Shown: piece after piece, positions 31,991 to 40,613 of the stretch
How the letters are laid out: the number at the start of each line of letters is the position of its first letter
Position numbering within the stretch: the first letter of the stretch is position 1
NCBI RefSeq assembly: GCF_900129665.1
Contig: NZ_FQWL01000003.1
Location: 434,001 to 498,000 of the forward strand
DNA length: 64,000 nucleotides
Direction: 5' to 3'
Origin: Flagellimonas flava
Lineage (GTDB): Bacteria; Bacteroidota; Bacteroidia; Flavobacteriales; Flavobacteriaceae
The notes under the pieces: generated by a model
Seen by the model: the letters and a program-made list of their open reading frames with translations, nothing else
Database searches by the model: none
What the model was told of the DNA's origin: nothing
Program-made: the position numbers and the translations under genes

Positions 31991-33292
31991 TTAGCTATTG
32001 TTCCATATTTTCCCTTTTGGGAATTCATAATCTTCCAAAGTAGTGCCATGCATTTGTATGCTATAGCCTGGTAATTTTGGTGGCATATAGGCCCCATTTC
32101 GTATGGTCACGGGATCAAGAAAATGTTCATGGAGATGATCGACATATTCAATGACCCTATCTTCCAGTTCACCACTTATGCAGATGTAATCCACCATGGA
32201 TAAGTGCTGCACATATTCACAGAGGCCTACTCCTCCCGCGTGTGGACATACGGGAATCTTAAACTTAGCTGCCATCAATAAAATGGCCAAATTTTCATTG
32301 ACCCCACCCACACGGCAGCTATCAATTTGGCAAACCCCAAAGGCGTTGGCCTGCATCAATTGTTTGAATACAACTCTATTTTGGCAATGTTCACCGGTGG
32401 CCACCTTAATCGGTGCTACGGCCTTTGCAATGGCAGCATGTCCCAAAACATCATCTGGACTTGTGGGCTCCTCAATCCACCATGGATTAAATTTTTTCAG
32501 TTGCTCCATTTTGTCAATGGCCTCTCCTACGTCCCATTTCTGATTGGCATCCATCATCAATTTAAGGTCTTCACCTATTTCCTCACGAATAATTTCTGCT
32601 CTACGCATATCGTCTTCCAGATTGGCTCCAACCTTCATTTTAACATGCTTAAATCCTTCAGACATAGCCTCACCACAAAGACGTCTTACCTTTTCATCCG
32701 AATAGCCCAGCCAACCAGCGGAGGTGGTGTATGCAGGATATCCATCTTTCAACAAACGGTTTATGCGATCTTGTTTTGTGGACTCAAGTTTTTTGAAGAT
32801 TTCAAGTGCTTCTTCTGGAGTAATGGCATCTGTAATATAAGTAAAGTCAATACAGGAAACGAGTTCCTCCGGGGTCATGTCGGCCAGCAGCTTCCAAAGT
32901 GGTTTTCCTTCTGTCTTGGCATATAAATCCCAAACGGCGTTGACCAACGCTCCCGTTGCCAAATGGACCACACCTTTTTCAGGTCCCAACCATCTAAGTT
33001 GGCTATCTCCGGTGACCATCTTCCAGAATTCGCCCATATTGGCAGTGAAACTTTCCAGCGTTTTGCCTACCACCAAATGGGACATGGCTTTTAGTGCTGC
33101 TACACAGACCTCGTTACCCCTTCCGATTGTGAAAGTTAGACCGTGGCCTTCGTAATGCAAAGGATGGTCCGTTTTAAGGATAATATATGCCGCCGAATAA
33201 TCTGGGTCCGGGTTCATGGCATCCGACCCATCCAAAGTAGCACTCGTTGGGAAACGGATGTCCCTTACTTCTATATCTGTAATGGTCACCAT
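31991..33292 (-). CDS. L-fuconate dehydratase (enolase superfamily)
   Basis: A 433-residue enolase-superfamily enzyme of the mandelate racemase subgroup. The general base is in KMKVGANLEDD, the Mg ligands in LMMDANQKWD, WWIEEPTSPDD and ATGEHCQNR, and the catalytic His in CPHAGGVGL. Length and the N-terminal FPTSATLDGSDAMNPDPDYSAAY-type region (here in residues 15-37) match L-fuconate dehydratase. It removes water from L-fuconate to give 2-keto-3-deoxy-L-fuconate. It is the first gene of the 12-gene fucose operon. Confidence 0.93.
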   Translation of the reverse strand: MVTITDIEVRDIRFPTSATLDGSDAMNPDPDYSAAYIILKTDHPLHYEGHGLTFTIGRGNEVCVAALKAMSHLVVGKTLESFTANMGEFWKMVTGDSQLRWLGPEKGVVHLATGALVNAVWDLYAKTEGKPLWKLLADMTPEELVSCIDFTYITDAITPEEALEIFKKLESTKQDRINRLLKDGYPAYTTSAGWLGYSDEKVRRLCGEAMSEGFKHVKMKVGANLEDDMRRAEIIREEIGEDLKLMMDANQKWDVGEAIDKMEQLKKFNPWWIEEPTSPDDVLGHAAIAKAVAPIKVATGEHCQNRVVFKQLMQANAFGVCQIDSCRVGGVNENLAILLMAAKFKIPVCPHAGGVGLCEYVQHLSMVDYICISGELEDRVIEYVDHLHEHFLDPVTIRNGAYMPPKLPGYSIQMHGTTLEDYEFPKGKIWNNS

Positions 33293-33308
33293 ATTATTTT
33301 AAACTTAT

Positions 33309-33316
33309 CAAAACTA
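33309..33316 (-). promoter_or_regulatory. Possible -7 box (TAGTTTTG) of the fucose operon
   Basis: The minus strand reads TAGTTTTG, a TAnnTTTG match, 16 nt ahead of the L-fuconate dehydratase start codon. A TTG at proper spacing was not found, so activation by one of the neighbouring regulators would fit. Confidence 0.4.
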
Positions 33317-33385
33317 GATATTGGGGACTTGGGTCGCTACCTTAAAAATTGCCAATACCGATACTTTTTTTGCCTAAAAGGATAT

Positions 33386-34258
33386 TTATATTCCTTCTTT
33401 ATGAAATTTAATATATTCTGATGGTGACATTTGTTTGATTTTTCGAAACTGTCTATTAAAATTTGAAACATTGTTGAAGCCCGATTCGTAAACAACTTGA
33501 GTAATGGTGTTTTCATTTTCCAACAGGAGTTTGCAGGCATATCCCACACGGATTTCGTTGAGGTATTGGGAAAAAGGCTTTCGGTTTGTTCTTTTAAAAA
33601 AACGACTAAAGGCAGAAGGATTCATACCAATTAAATCTGAAACCTCGTTTGCGCTGACCTCCTTTTTAAAGTTATCAAATACATAGGCATAGACCTTATC
33701 CAACCGCTCATTGCCTTGGTTTTCCATTGCATTTAGATAACCTGCGCTGGACAGCAGTTCATAGTTGCGTTGTTTGGCCAGTTTGTTGAGAAGTCGCAAC
33801 AAGGACATAACCTTTAAAAAAGGGTCCTTGACAAATAGGGACATAAACTCTTCATGGATGTTCTGCCTTTTGGAAATTGGGAAACGGATTCCCCTGGAAG
33901 CGCGCTTTAATAACTTCCCAATATGAGCAAATTCGGGGGATTGATAAAAATCCCCTCCCAAAAAATCCTCTTTGAAGTGCACTGCAATGGCTTCAGCAGA
34001 TTTATCTTTTTCTTTCATGAAGTAGATATCGTCATTCAACCACATGTGGGGAAGGTTCTTGCCTAAGAGAATGACCTCGCCAGGCTTGAATTTTTGGATA
34101 CTATCACCAATGAATCGCGTACCGGTACTTTTCTCCAAAAAAACCAGTTCATACTCGGGATGATAATGCCAAACCTTAAGAAAATGTGGATAACTGTTGT
34201 GGGTTACCGAGAACGAGGAATCTGTTTTACTACTTCGGTTCAATAAGTGCAGTTCCAT
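33386..34258 (-). CDS. AraC-family regulator with cupin sensor domain
   Basis: A 290-residue regulator: an N-terminal cupin-like domain (about 15-140, with HYHPEYELVFLEKS and FKPGEVILLGKNLPH) and a C-terminal AraC double helix-turn-helix (about 185-288; FKRTNRKPFSQYLNEIRVGYACKLL and QVVYESGFNNVSNFNRQFRK). Cupin-AraC proteins bind small sugars or sugar acids. Directly upstream of the fucose operon in the same orientation, it is a good candidate for its regulator, but no binding site was identified. Confidence 0.9.
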   Translation of the reverse strand: MELHLLNRSSKTDSSFSVTHNSYPHFLKVWHYHPEYELVFLEKSTGTRFIGDSIQKFKPGEVILLGKNLPHMWLNDDIYFMKEKDKSAEAIAVHFKEDFLGGDFYQSPEFAHIGKLLKRASRGIRFPISKRQNIHEEFMSLFVKDPFLKVMSLLRLLNKLAKQRNYELLSSAGYLNAMENQGNERLDKVYAYVFDNFKKEVSANEVSDLIGMNPSAFSRFFKRTNRKPFSQYLNEIRVGYACKLLLENENTITQVVYESGFNNVSNFNRQFRKIKQMSPSEYIKFHKEGI

Positions 34259-34342
34259 CTCTGATTTTTTGGGGAACCACTAAATTAAGGAACATATTGG
34301 AATGGACGGGCTTAAGTTCCATCTTGGTATTGATAGGTTTGG

Positions 34343-35179
34343 TTATCCTGATTTTTTACCCAAATATTCCTTTACATAAGCATCCTTACTTGCCAAAAAA
34401 CGTTCAGGGCTATCGCCTATCATCTTTTTGAAATCATGAATGAAATGGGACTGATCATAATATCCGCAGTCCAATGCAAGTTTTAAGATTCTCTCATCAT
34501 CGGAGGTGTTTATAATCTTAAAAAAGTTGTTTAACTGTATTACTTTACAAAAATACTTGGGGGGTACTCCAACAATGTCACGAAAAACCCTCGTAAAATG
34601 ACGATTACTTAAACCAGAAGTGTCCACCATGTCCTGAATGGAAATGCTCCCATTATTATGATAGATCGTTTCAATGCAATTATCCAACCAATAAATAGAA
34701 GGGAGTTTGTTGGATTCCAATTTGATCAGTTCATCAGCTATTAGTTTTACCCTTTCAATCGGAGATTTACATTTTTTCAATGATTCTTCAAGGCTACTCC
34801 AATGATGTTTGGCGGTACCTTCCAATGGCACCCATTTATTGACAAAACTGCTTCCCTTCATATGAAACAAGTAATAAGGGGTTAGGGGATGCAATAAAAA
34901 CCCATTTTGTCCAAATCGGCCATTAATTTGCATTTTAGGAACAGTACCGTGAATTTGGCCCGCTAAATTTAATCGTGAAGGGGCAAAGTCCGAATTGTTG
35001 TTTACGTGCAGTATCGGCAAATCCCCATAGACATGAATCAAAACAGCGAAGCCATTCGGAAATACAGGAAAGGTAACATCAACTTTTTCTTGGGTCTCCC
35101 CATAAATAGCTGTAATGACATGAGGTTTTAGTACGTCTGGAATTTCATAATCCAGCGTTTCAGCGAATTTTTTGATCAT
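34343..35179 (-). CDS. AraC-family transcriptional regulator
   Basis: A 278-residue regulator. The N-terminal part (about 1-150) resembles the DUF6597-type sensor of some Bacteroidetes AraC proteins; the C-terminal AraC domain (about 165-270) has VDTSGLSNRHFTRVFRDIVGVPPKYF and CGYYDQSHFIHDFKK. It lies 84 nt upstream of the cupin-AraC gene and is divergent from the hybrid sensor kinase. The target is unknown. Confidence 0.88.
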   Translation of the reverse strand: MIKKFAETLDYEIPDVLKPHVITAIYGETQEKVDVTFPVFPNGFAVLIHVYGDLPILHVNNNSDFAPSRLNLAGQIHGTVPKMQINGRFGQNGFLLHPLTPYYLFHMKGSSFVNKWVPLEGTAKHHWSSLEESLKKCKSPIERVKLIADELIKLESNKLPSIYWLDNCIETIYHNNGSISIQDMVDTSGLSNRHFTRVFRDIVGVPPKYFCKVIQLNNFFKIINTSDDERILKLALDCGYYDQSHFIHDFKKMIGDSPERFLASKDAYVKEYLGKKSG

Positions 35180-35288
35180 GGGTATGGGTAGTGTTTGTAT
35201 TCAAGATAGGCAATTATGTCCTTTTTGTACAATACAATAAAAAGGAGACGCCCTATTTTTTAGGAGTTTAAGGTCTTTTTTAGGGCAA

Positions 35289-38200
35289 ATGATCAAAAAT
35301 AGTTGCTTTTTATTGTCTTTATTCTGTTGTTTCGGACTGGTTGCCCAAAAGCAATTCAGTTTTCGACAACTTACAGTTAAACAAGGCCTGTCCCAAAATA
35401 GTGTTGTCTCCATGGCTCAGGACAGTCTAGGATTTTTATGGCTAGCCACGCAAGATGGCCTAAATAGATATGATGGGCAATCCATCAAACAGTATCCGTT
35501 TCAGTTTACCGACATTACAAGACCATCTTTTAGTAGGCTGGGTAAAGTTTATGTAGATAGGGATGGAGACGTTTTTATAATTCCTTCTGACCATAAAATC
35601 TACAAATATGATCGTATCAAAGACAACTTTCTTAGGGTTGGCAAAATAACAGATGCCACAACAATTTGGCAGGACAACTCAAAAAACTATTGGATAGGAA
35701 CCTCAGCAGGCGAATTTTTTCTTCTGAATTCTGATTTTACAGTTCTACCATTCCGTGCCAATACTAGATTGAAAGGTCAAGTAAAAAAAATTAATCTGGC
35801 ATCAGGTGATAGCCCATATATTCTTTCTGAAAAATCTTTGGTCATGATTGATAAGAGTACCAAGGCCATAACCGAAATGCCCCTTGAAACTTTGCTGGGC
35901 GAAAAGATGTCTTCAAATTTGAATACTGCCACTTTGGATGAAAAGGGAATCCTTTGGATAGGCTATTACGGGGATGGGCTATTTTATTATGATGAATCCA
36001 ACAAAAGCATCAGAAGGTTAAGAAACGCTTCTTTTGATGGTTATCTTCCACAAGATCTGATGATACTTGACCTTTTCTTTGACAATCACGGGAGGTTATG
36101 GATAACAACCTATGGCGATGGACTTTACTTGGTTGATTTTTCAACGAATGAAATCAACCATTTTTCAGAGCAGAAACAAAATCCAAGGGCCTTGCATTAC
36201 AATGACATTTTATGTGCATATCAAGATGACTCGGGAACACTATGGTTCGGCACTGATGGTGCGGGAGCCAGTTTTTATGATGCAGATTTGGAAAAATTCA
36301 ATTCATTTACCAACTACCAGACTCCTATCAATATTAATATTGATGTGGTAAGGGCCATAACCCTTGATGAAATCAACAATGTATGGGTAGGCACTTCAGG
36401 GAAAGGGCTTACCAAATATGAACCGAATACCAACAGCTGGATCACCTATACCAAAGTGAATTCCGATATTTCATCCAACCGGATTATGAGTTTGTATTAT
36501 GATACTGATGGTGAGCTTTGGGTCGGTACGCAGAACGGAGGACTCAATATCATGGACAGAAACAGTGCCTTTAGAACCTATAGGGTGTCGAATAGCACTT
36601 CCGAAACCTCAGCAACGATTTGGGATATTTTTGAGGATACCCATAAGAACACTTGGCTGGGAACCCGAGACAATGGGCTTATACATTTTGATAAAAAGCA
36701 AGGGGTACTAAAACAATACCTGGAATTTAAGGTTGCGGATTCCATTGTAATCAGAAAGAATATTAGAGTACTTGGTCAAGCTCCAAATGGAGATATATGG
36801 ATGGGGACAGATAAAAAAGGACTCGTAAGATTTAACTCCAAGACCAAAAAAGCTTCCATCATTACAACGGAGAATAGTGCCCTAAGCACCAACGCCATTA
36901 AATCCTTGTTCCAAGACCAGAACAATGTGCTCTGGATAGGAACCTATGGTAAGGGATTGGATGCTTATGACATTGTAAATGAAAAGTTCTACAATTTTTC
37001 GATTGAAGATGGTCTTCCCAACAAGGTTATTTATAGCATACTACCCGATGAGGCAGGAAATTTGTGGTTGAGTTCTAACAGGGGCATTACCAAATTTAGT
37101 CTTCCTAATGGGCTTAAAAATCCGCCAGAAATCACCAACTACGACAACTACGATGGTTTAGCCACTGAGTTTAATACCGGCGCCTATTATAAAAACAAAG
37201 ATGGACAATTATACTTTGGCGGATTGGAAGGGTTCTATTGGTTCGATCCGCAATCCATCGTTGAAAATGAATACCTCCCCAAGACGGTTATTACCGATTT
37301 CAAGATATTGGATGTACCAAAATCCATCTATTCAGACACGCTGTTAAAACACAATGAAAACACCATAGATTTTACGTTTTCAAGTTTACAGTTCTCCGAA
37401 CCAGAAAAAAATCAGTATAAATATCGCCTGCTTCCCTATGAAGAAGACTGGGTGGTCACAGGCAATAAAAGTTTTGTGCGCTACACCCAGTTGCCACCTA
37501 ATGAATACGAATTTCAAGTAGTCTCGAGCAACTATGATGGCAAATGGAACAGCAATCCAGAAAAATTCAACTTTACCATTGCCGCACCATGGTACTTTAA
37601 TAGTTGGTCAAAAAGTGTGTACGCTCTTTTATTGATACTAACTGCCGTTTTGGTGTATCGATACCTAAAATGGCGATGGAAAATAAAATTGGATTTACAA
37701 TTAAAGCAGGAGGAAGCCACTCGATTCAAAGAATTGAACGAATATAAATCAAGAATCTATACCGAGATAGCACATGAGTTCCGAACCCCCTTAACCTTGA
37801 TTTCCGGTCCAATCGAATCCAAACTTTCAGAACCTGATATTTCCGAAGAAGAGGCGAACAAATTTAAGATGATCGAACGCAATGCCTCCCGATTGACCAA
37901 TCTTGTTGATCAATTATTGCAATTGGCAAAACTTGAGGAAGGGAGGATTAAATTAAAGAAAGAATGGGGAAATCTTGGGCTTTTTTTAAAGGTAATAGCA
38001 GCATCCTTTGACTTTGAGGCCCAACAAAAAAAGCTTGATTATCAATACCAGGTTCAAGATATCCCTGTAGCAAGCTATGATGAGGACGCATTGGGCAAAA
38101 TTGTTGTCAACCTGATTTCCAACGCCCTAAAATATGGCAAGCAAGATGGCTCATGCGAATTTTTGGCCTCCTATGATGGCGGAGTATTGTCCATCCAAAT

Positions 38201-39206
38201 GTCTAATGCGCTTGAAAACAAAATTGAAAATGTTCAAACGTTATTTGAGCGATTTTATCAAAGGGACAAAAATTCCAAAGGTGCTGGCATTGGACTTGCC
38301 CTTGTGCAAAAACTGGTAAACCTCCATAAAGGTGAAATAGATGTGACACAATCTTCAGGAGCTATACATTTTAAGGTAACCCTCCCTTTAGAAATCCAGC
38401 AAGATTCACCCAAACTGGAAAACCCTAAACATCAACCAAATACAGGGGATGAAGAACCAATTTTGTTGGTGGTAGAAGACAATCCGGATGTTCTTGACTT
38501 TATCGCATCCGAATTTGAAAAATCCTATAAGATCATCAAGGCCAACCATGGGGAAATAGGAATAAAAATGGCTTTTGACCTTGTGCCAGACATCATTATC
38601 ACTGATGTAAAAATGCCCTTCAAAGACGGTATAGAACTTTGCAATACCTTAAAAAATGATGAGCGCACAAGTCATATCCCCATTATTTTATTAACGGCCA
38701 GCAATGATAAACGAAACGAGTTAAATGGGCTAAAGGCCGGTGCCGATGATTATGTAACCAAGCCCTTTAAAATTAAAATCTTGGAAAAAAGGGCCGCCAA
38801 TTTAGTCCGATCGCGAAAAATGCTGCGTGAACGCTATAGTCAAGAGAATTACCTTAAACCCAAAGACATAGCCATAACTCCAACTGATGAAATCTTCTTG
38901 ACAAAACTGGAAGAAGTGATGAACGCGCATCTAGAAAATCCAGACTTCAATACCGAAAAGTTCAGCACTTCCATGGGTATGAGTCGCATGCAATTGCACC
39001 GAAAACTCACAATCTATACCGGTCTTTCCACCTCTGCTTTTATTCGCTCCCAGCGATTAAAACAGGCACTACAAATTCTAAAAACATCAGATGCCTCCAT
39101 AAACGAGGTAGCCTATGCCGTAGGCTTTAATACTCCTTCGTATTTTATCAAATGTTTTAAGGAAGCCTATAAAAAAACTCCCGCAGAGTTTCTGCAAAAC
39201 CAGTGA
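35289..39206 (+). CDS. Hybrid two-component system sensor/regulator (HTCS)
   Basis: A 1305-residue one-protein two-component system. After a signal peptide come two seven-bladed propeller regions of Reg_prop repeats (about 25-690), a Y_Y_Y domain (about 695-770), a membrane helix (about 773-797), a HisKA domain with the phospho-acceptor His829 in AHEFRTPL, an ATPase domain, a receiver with Asp1106 (TDVKMP) and an AraC output (about 1200-1303). HTCS proteins sense breakdown products in the periplasm and switch on glycan genes. The ATPase domain has N- and G2-type motifs (LISNALKYG, GAGIGLAL), but the DxGxG box reads MSNALENK. Its genomic place suggests a role with fucose-rich glycans. Confidence 0.93.
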   Translation: MIKNSCFLLSLFCCFGLVAQKQFSFRQLTVKQGLSQNSVVSMAQDSLGFLWLATQDGLNRYDGQSIKQYPFQFTDITRPSFSRLGKVYVDRDGDVFIIPSDHKIYKYDRIKDNFLRVGKITDATTIWQDNSKNYWIGTSAGEFFLLNSDFTVLPFRANTRLKGQVKKINLASGDSPYILSEKSLVMIDKSTKAITEMPLETLLGEKMSSNLNTATLDEKGILWIGYYGDGLFYYDESNKSIRRLRNASFDGYLPQDLMILDLFFDNHGRLWITTYGDGLYLVDFSTNEINHFSEQKQNPRALHYNDILCAYQDDSGTLWFGTDGAGASFYDADLEKFNSFTNYQTPININIDVVRAITLDEINNVWVGTSGKGLTKYEPNTNSWITYTKVNSDISSNRIMSLYYDTDGELWVGTQNGGLNIMDRNSAFRTYRVSNSTSETSATIWDIFEDTHKNTWLGTRDNGLIHFDKKQGVLKQYLEFKVADSIVIRKNIRVLGQAPNGDIWMGTDKKGLVRFNSKTKKASIITTENSALSTNAIKSLFQDQNNVLWIGTYGKGLDAYDIVNEKFYNFSIEDGLPNKVIYSILPDEAGNLWLSSNRGITKFSLPNGLKNPPEITNYDNYDGLATEFNTGAYYKNKDGQLYFGGLEGFYWFDPQSIVENEYLPKTVITDFKILDVPKSIYSDTLLKHNENTIDFTFSSLQFSEPEKNQYKYRLLPYEEDWVVTGNKSFVRYTQLPPNEYEFQVVSSNYDGKWNSNPEKFNFTIAAPWYFNSWSKSVYALLLILTAVLVYRYLKWRWKIKLDLQLKQEEATRFKELNEYKSRIYTEIAHEFRTPLTLISGPIESKLSEPDISEEEANKFKMIERNASRLTNLVDQLLQLAKLEEGRIKLKKEWGNLGLFLKVIAASFDFEAQQKKLDYQYQVQDIPVASYDEDALGKIVVNLISNALKYGKQDGSCEFLASYDGGVLSIQMSNALENKIENVQTLFERFYQRDKNSKGAGIGLALVQKLVNLHKGEIDVTQSSGAIHFKVTLPLEIQQDSPKLENPKHQPNTGDEEPILLVVEDNPDVLDFIASEFEKSYKIIKANHGEIGIKMAFDLVPDIIITDVKMPFKDGIELCNTLKNDERTSHIPIILLTASNDKRNELNGLKAGADDYVTKPFKIKILEKRAANLVRSRKMLRERYSQENYLKPKDIAITPTDEIFLTKLEEVMNAHLENPDFNTEKFSTSMGMSRMQLHRKLTIYTGLSTSAFIRSQRLKQALQILKTSDASINEVAYAVGFNTPSYFIKCFKEAYKKTPAEFLQNQ

Positions 39207-39284
39207 CAGTAAGGGTTTTCAAAGGCTGTTACATTTCTTGCACACATCGTTACATACTACGCATCCCTCTTCACAGAATGAAAA

Positions 39285-39292
39285 TACTTTTG
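39285..39292 (+). promoter_or_regulatory. -7 box (TACTTTTG) for the OmpA/CHAT-like operon
   Basis: TACTTTTG matches TAnnTTTG and lies 27 nt ahead of the OmpA-family gene start. No good TTG -33 element was seen. The 113-nt gap after the HTCS gene has no clear terminator. Confidence 0.4.
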
Positions 39293-39319
39293 GTTTCAGA
39301 ACAATGAAAACATGGAATC

Positions 39320-40612
39320 ATGAAAATAAAAATCGCTTTACTTTTTAGTTGTGCGTTCTTCTTGGGGTTTGGCACATCAAATGCCCAGTTTCTCAAGAAG
39401 CTTGGAAAACGGGCGGAGAGAGCAGCGGAGAACACGGTTTTGAGAAAAACCGATCAAAAAGTATCCAAGGAGACCGAAAAGGCCATGGACACAATTTTAA
39501 ACGGAAATAAAAAAACAAAACGAAAAAAACAGAACAAGACAAAAGAACCACGGGAAGACCAAGAAAGTCTGCCAAACAATACATCTGAATCTGAGACCCA
39601 AAAAAAACCAGGACCCAGTGTATGGTCCGCCTACAATTTCGTGCCTGGGGATGAGGTCATTTTCTTTGATGATTTAAGGGATGAGGAGAATGGGGAATTT
39701 CCTTCACGATGGGATATCCTAAAAGGAAATGCTGAGAATGCATCATTTGAGGGAGAGAATGTCATTGCAATGAAACATGAGTCAATCATCATGCCCTTGA
39801 TGGACACCCACAATTACCTTCCAGAAGTATTCACCCTTGAGTTTGACATTTATTTTGATGTTAAAAAGTATTCCTATAGGTCCAATTATTACTTACGACT
39901 AGGCCCAGAGATTGGCTCCCATTATTTCGGTGAAGGCAATAAGAACTGGATTACAGCTATTACAATCAAGAAAAACGGCATTAAGTTTTCAACGGACGTT
40001 AATGGTGTTAGAAAAAACTTCCAGGATGCTAAAAACGAACTGGAAGAACTGGGTCAAGGTGCTTGGCGACACATTGCCATTGCTTTTAACAAACGCTCGT
40101 TCAAGATTTTTATAAACGAGCATAGAGTTGTAAACATTCCAAATCTTGGCTTTAAGCCTGAAATGTTTTCCATTGGGTATTCAAATAATTATGCTAGTGA
40201 TGATGAAGTTATCGTCGTAAAAAACATCCGTTTGGCCAAGGGTGGCAAAAAGCTTTACGACCGTGTGATCCAAGAAGGCAAGTTTGTGACCAGGGGCATT
40301 CTATTTACTGTGAACAGTGCTACTATAAAACCCGAATCTGGCGGTGTGCTCAAAGAAGTGGCCGCTATGATGCAGGACCATGCAGACCTCAACTTTAAAA
40401 TTGAAGGACATACCGATAGCGATGGCGACGAGGAATACAATCTGTCCCTATCCAAACAGCGGGCCGAAGCGGTAAAACAAGCACTGATCGATTTGGGTAT
40501 AGCTGATGGCCGATTAACTACAGAAGGCAGGGGAGAAAGTGTGCCCGTGGCTAATAATACCTCCCCTGAAGGCAAGGCAAACAATCGCCGTGTTGAATTT
40601 ATAAAGATTTGA
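39320..40612 (+). CDS. OmpA-family outer-membrane protein with LamG-like middle domain
   Basis: A 430-residue exported protein. After the signal peptide (ends TSNAQF) comes a charged Lys/Glu-rich linker (about 25-100), then a concanavalin-like beta-sandwich region (about 105-310; FFDDLRDEENGEFPSRWD, ITIKKNGIKFS, WRHIAIAFNKRSFKIFINEH), then a C-terminal OmpA peptidoglycan-binding domain (about 320-430) with IEGHTDSDGDEEYNLSLSKQRAEAV and NRRVEF. It is probably anchored to the cell wall and displays the middle domain. It heads an operon of unknown function, 1 nt before the CHAT-like lipoprotein. Confidence 0.85.
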   Translation: MKIKIALLFSCAFFLGFGTSNAQFLKKLGKRAERAAENTVLRKTDQKVSKETEKAMDTILNGNKKTKRKKQNKTKEPREDQESLPNNTSESETQKKPGPSVWSAYNFVPGDEVIFFDDLRDEENGEFPSRWDILKGNAENASFEGENVIAMKHESIIMPLMDTHNYLPEVFTLEFDIYFDVKKYSYRSNYYLRLGPEIGSHYFGEGNKNWITAITIKKNGIKFSTDVNGVRKNFQDAKNELEELGQGAWRHIAIAFNKRSFKIFINEHRVVNIPNLGFKPEMFSIGYSNNYASDDEVIVVKNIRLAKGGKKLYDRVIQEGKFVTRGILFTVNSATIKPESGGVLKEVAAMMQDHADLNFKIEGHTDSDGDEEYNLSLSKQRAEAVKQALIDLGIADGRLTTEGRGESVPVANNTSPEGKANNRRVEFIKI

Positions 40613-40613
40613 G

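Noticed and set aside
19580..33292. Phosphorylating fucose route (isomerase, kinase, aldolase)
   Set aside because: None of those genes is present; all enzymes fit the dehydrogenase-dehydratase route.
34186..34431. Hydrophobic plus-strand frame between the two AraC genes
   Set aside because: It overlaps both AraC genes antisense and its hydrophobic part comes mainly from the short gap; no start context.
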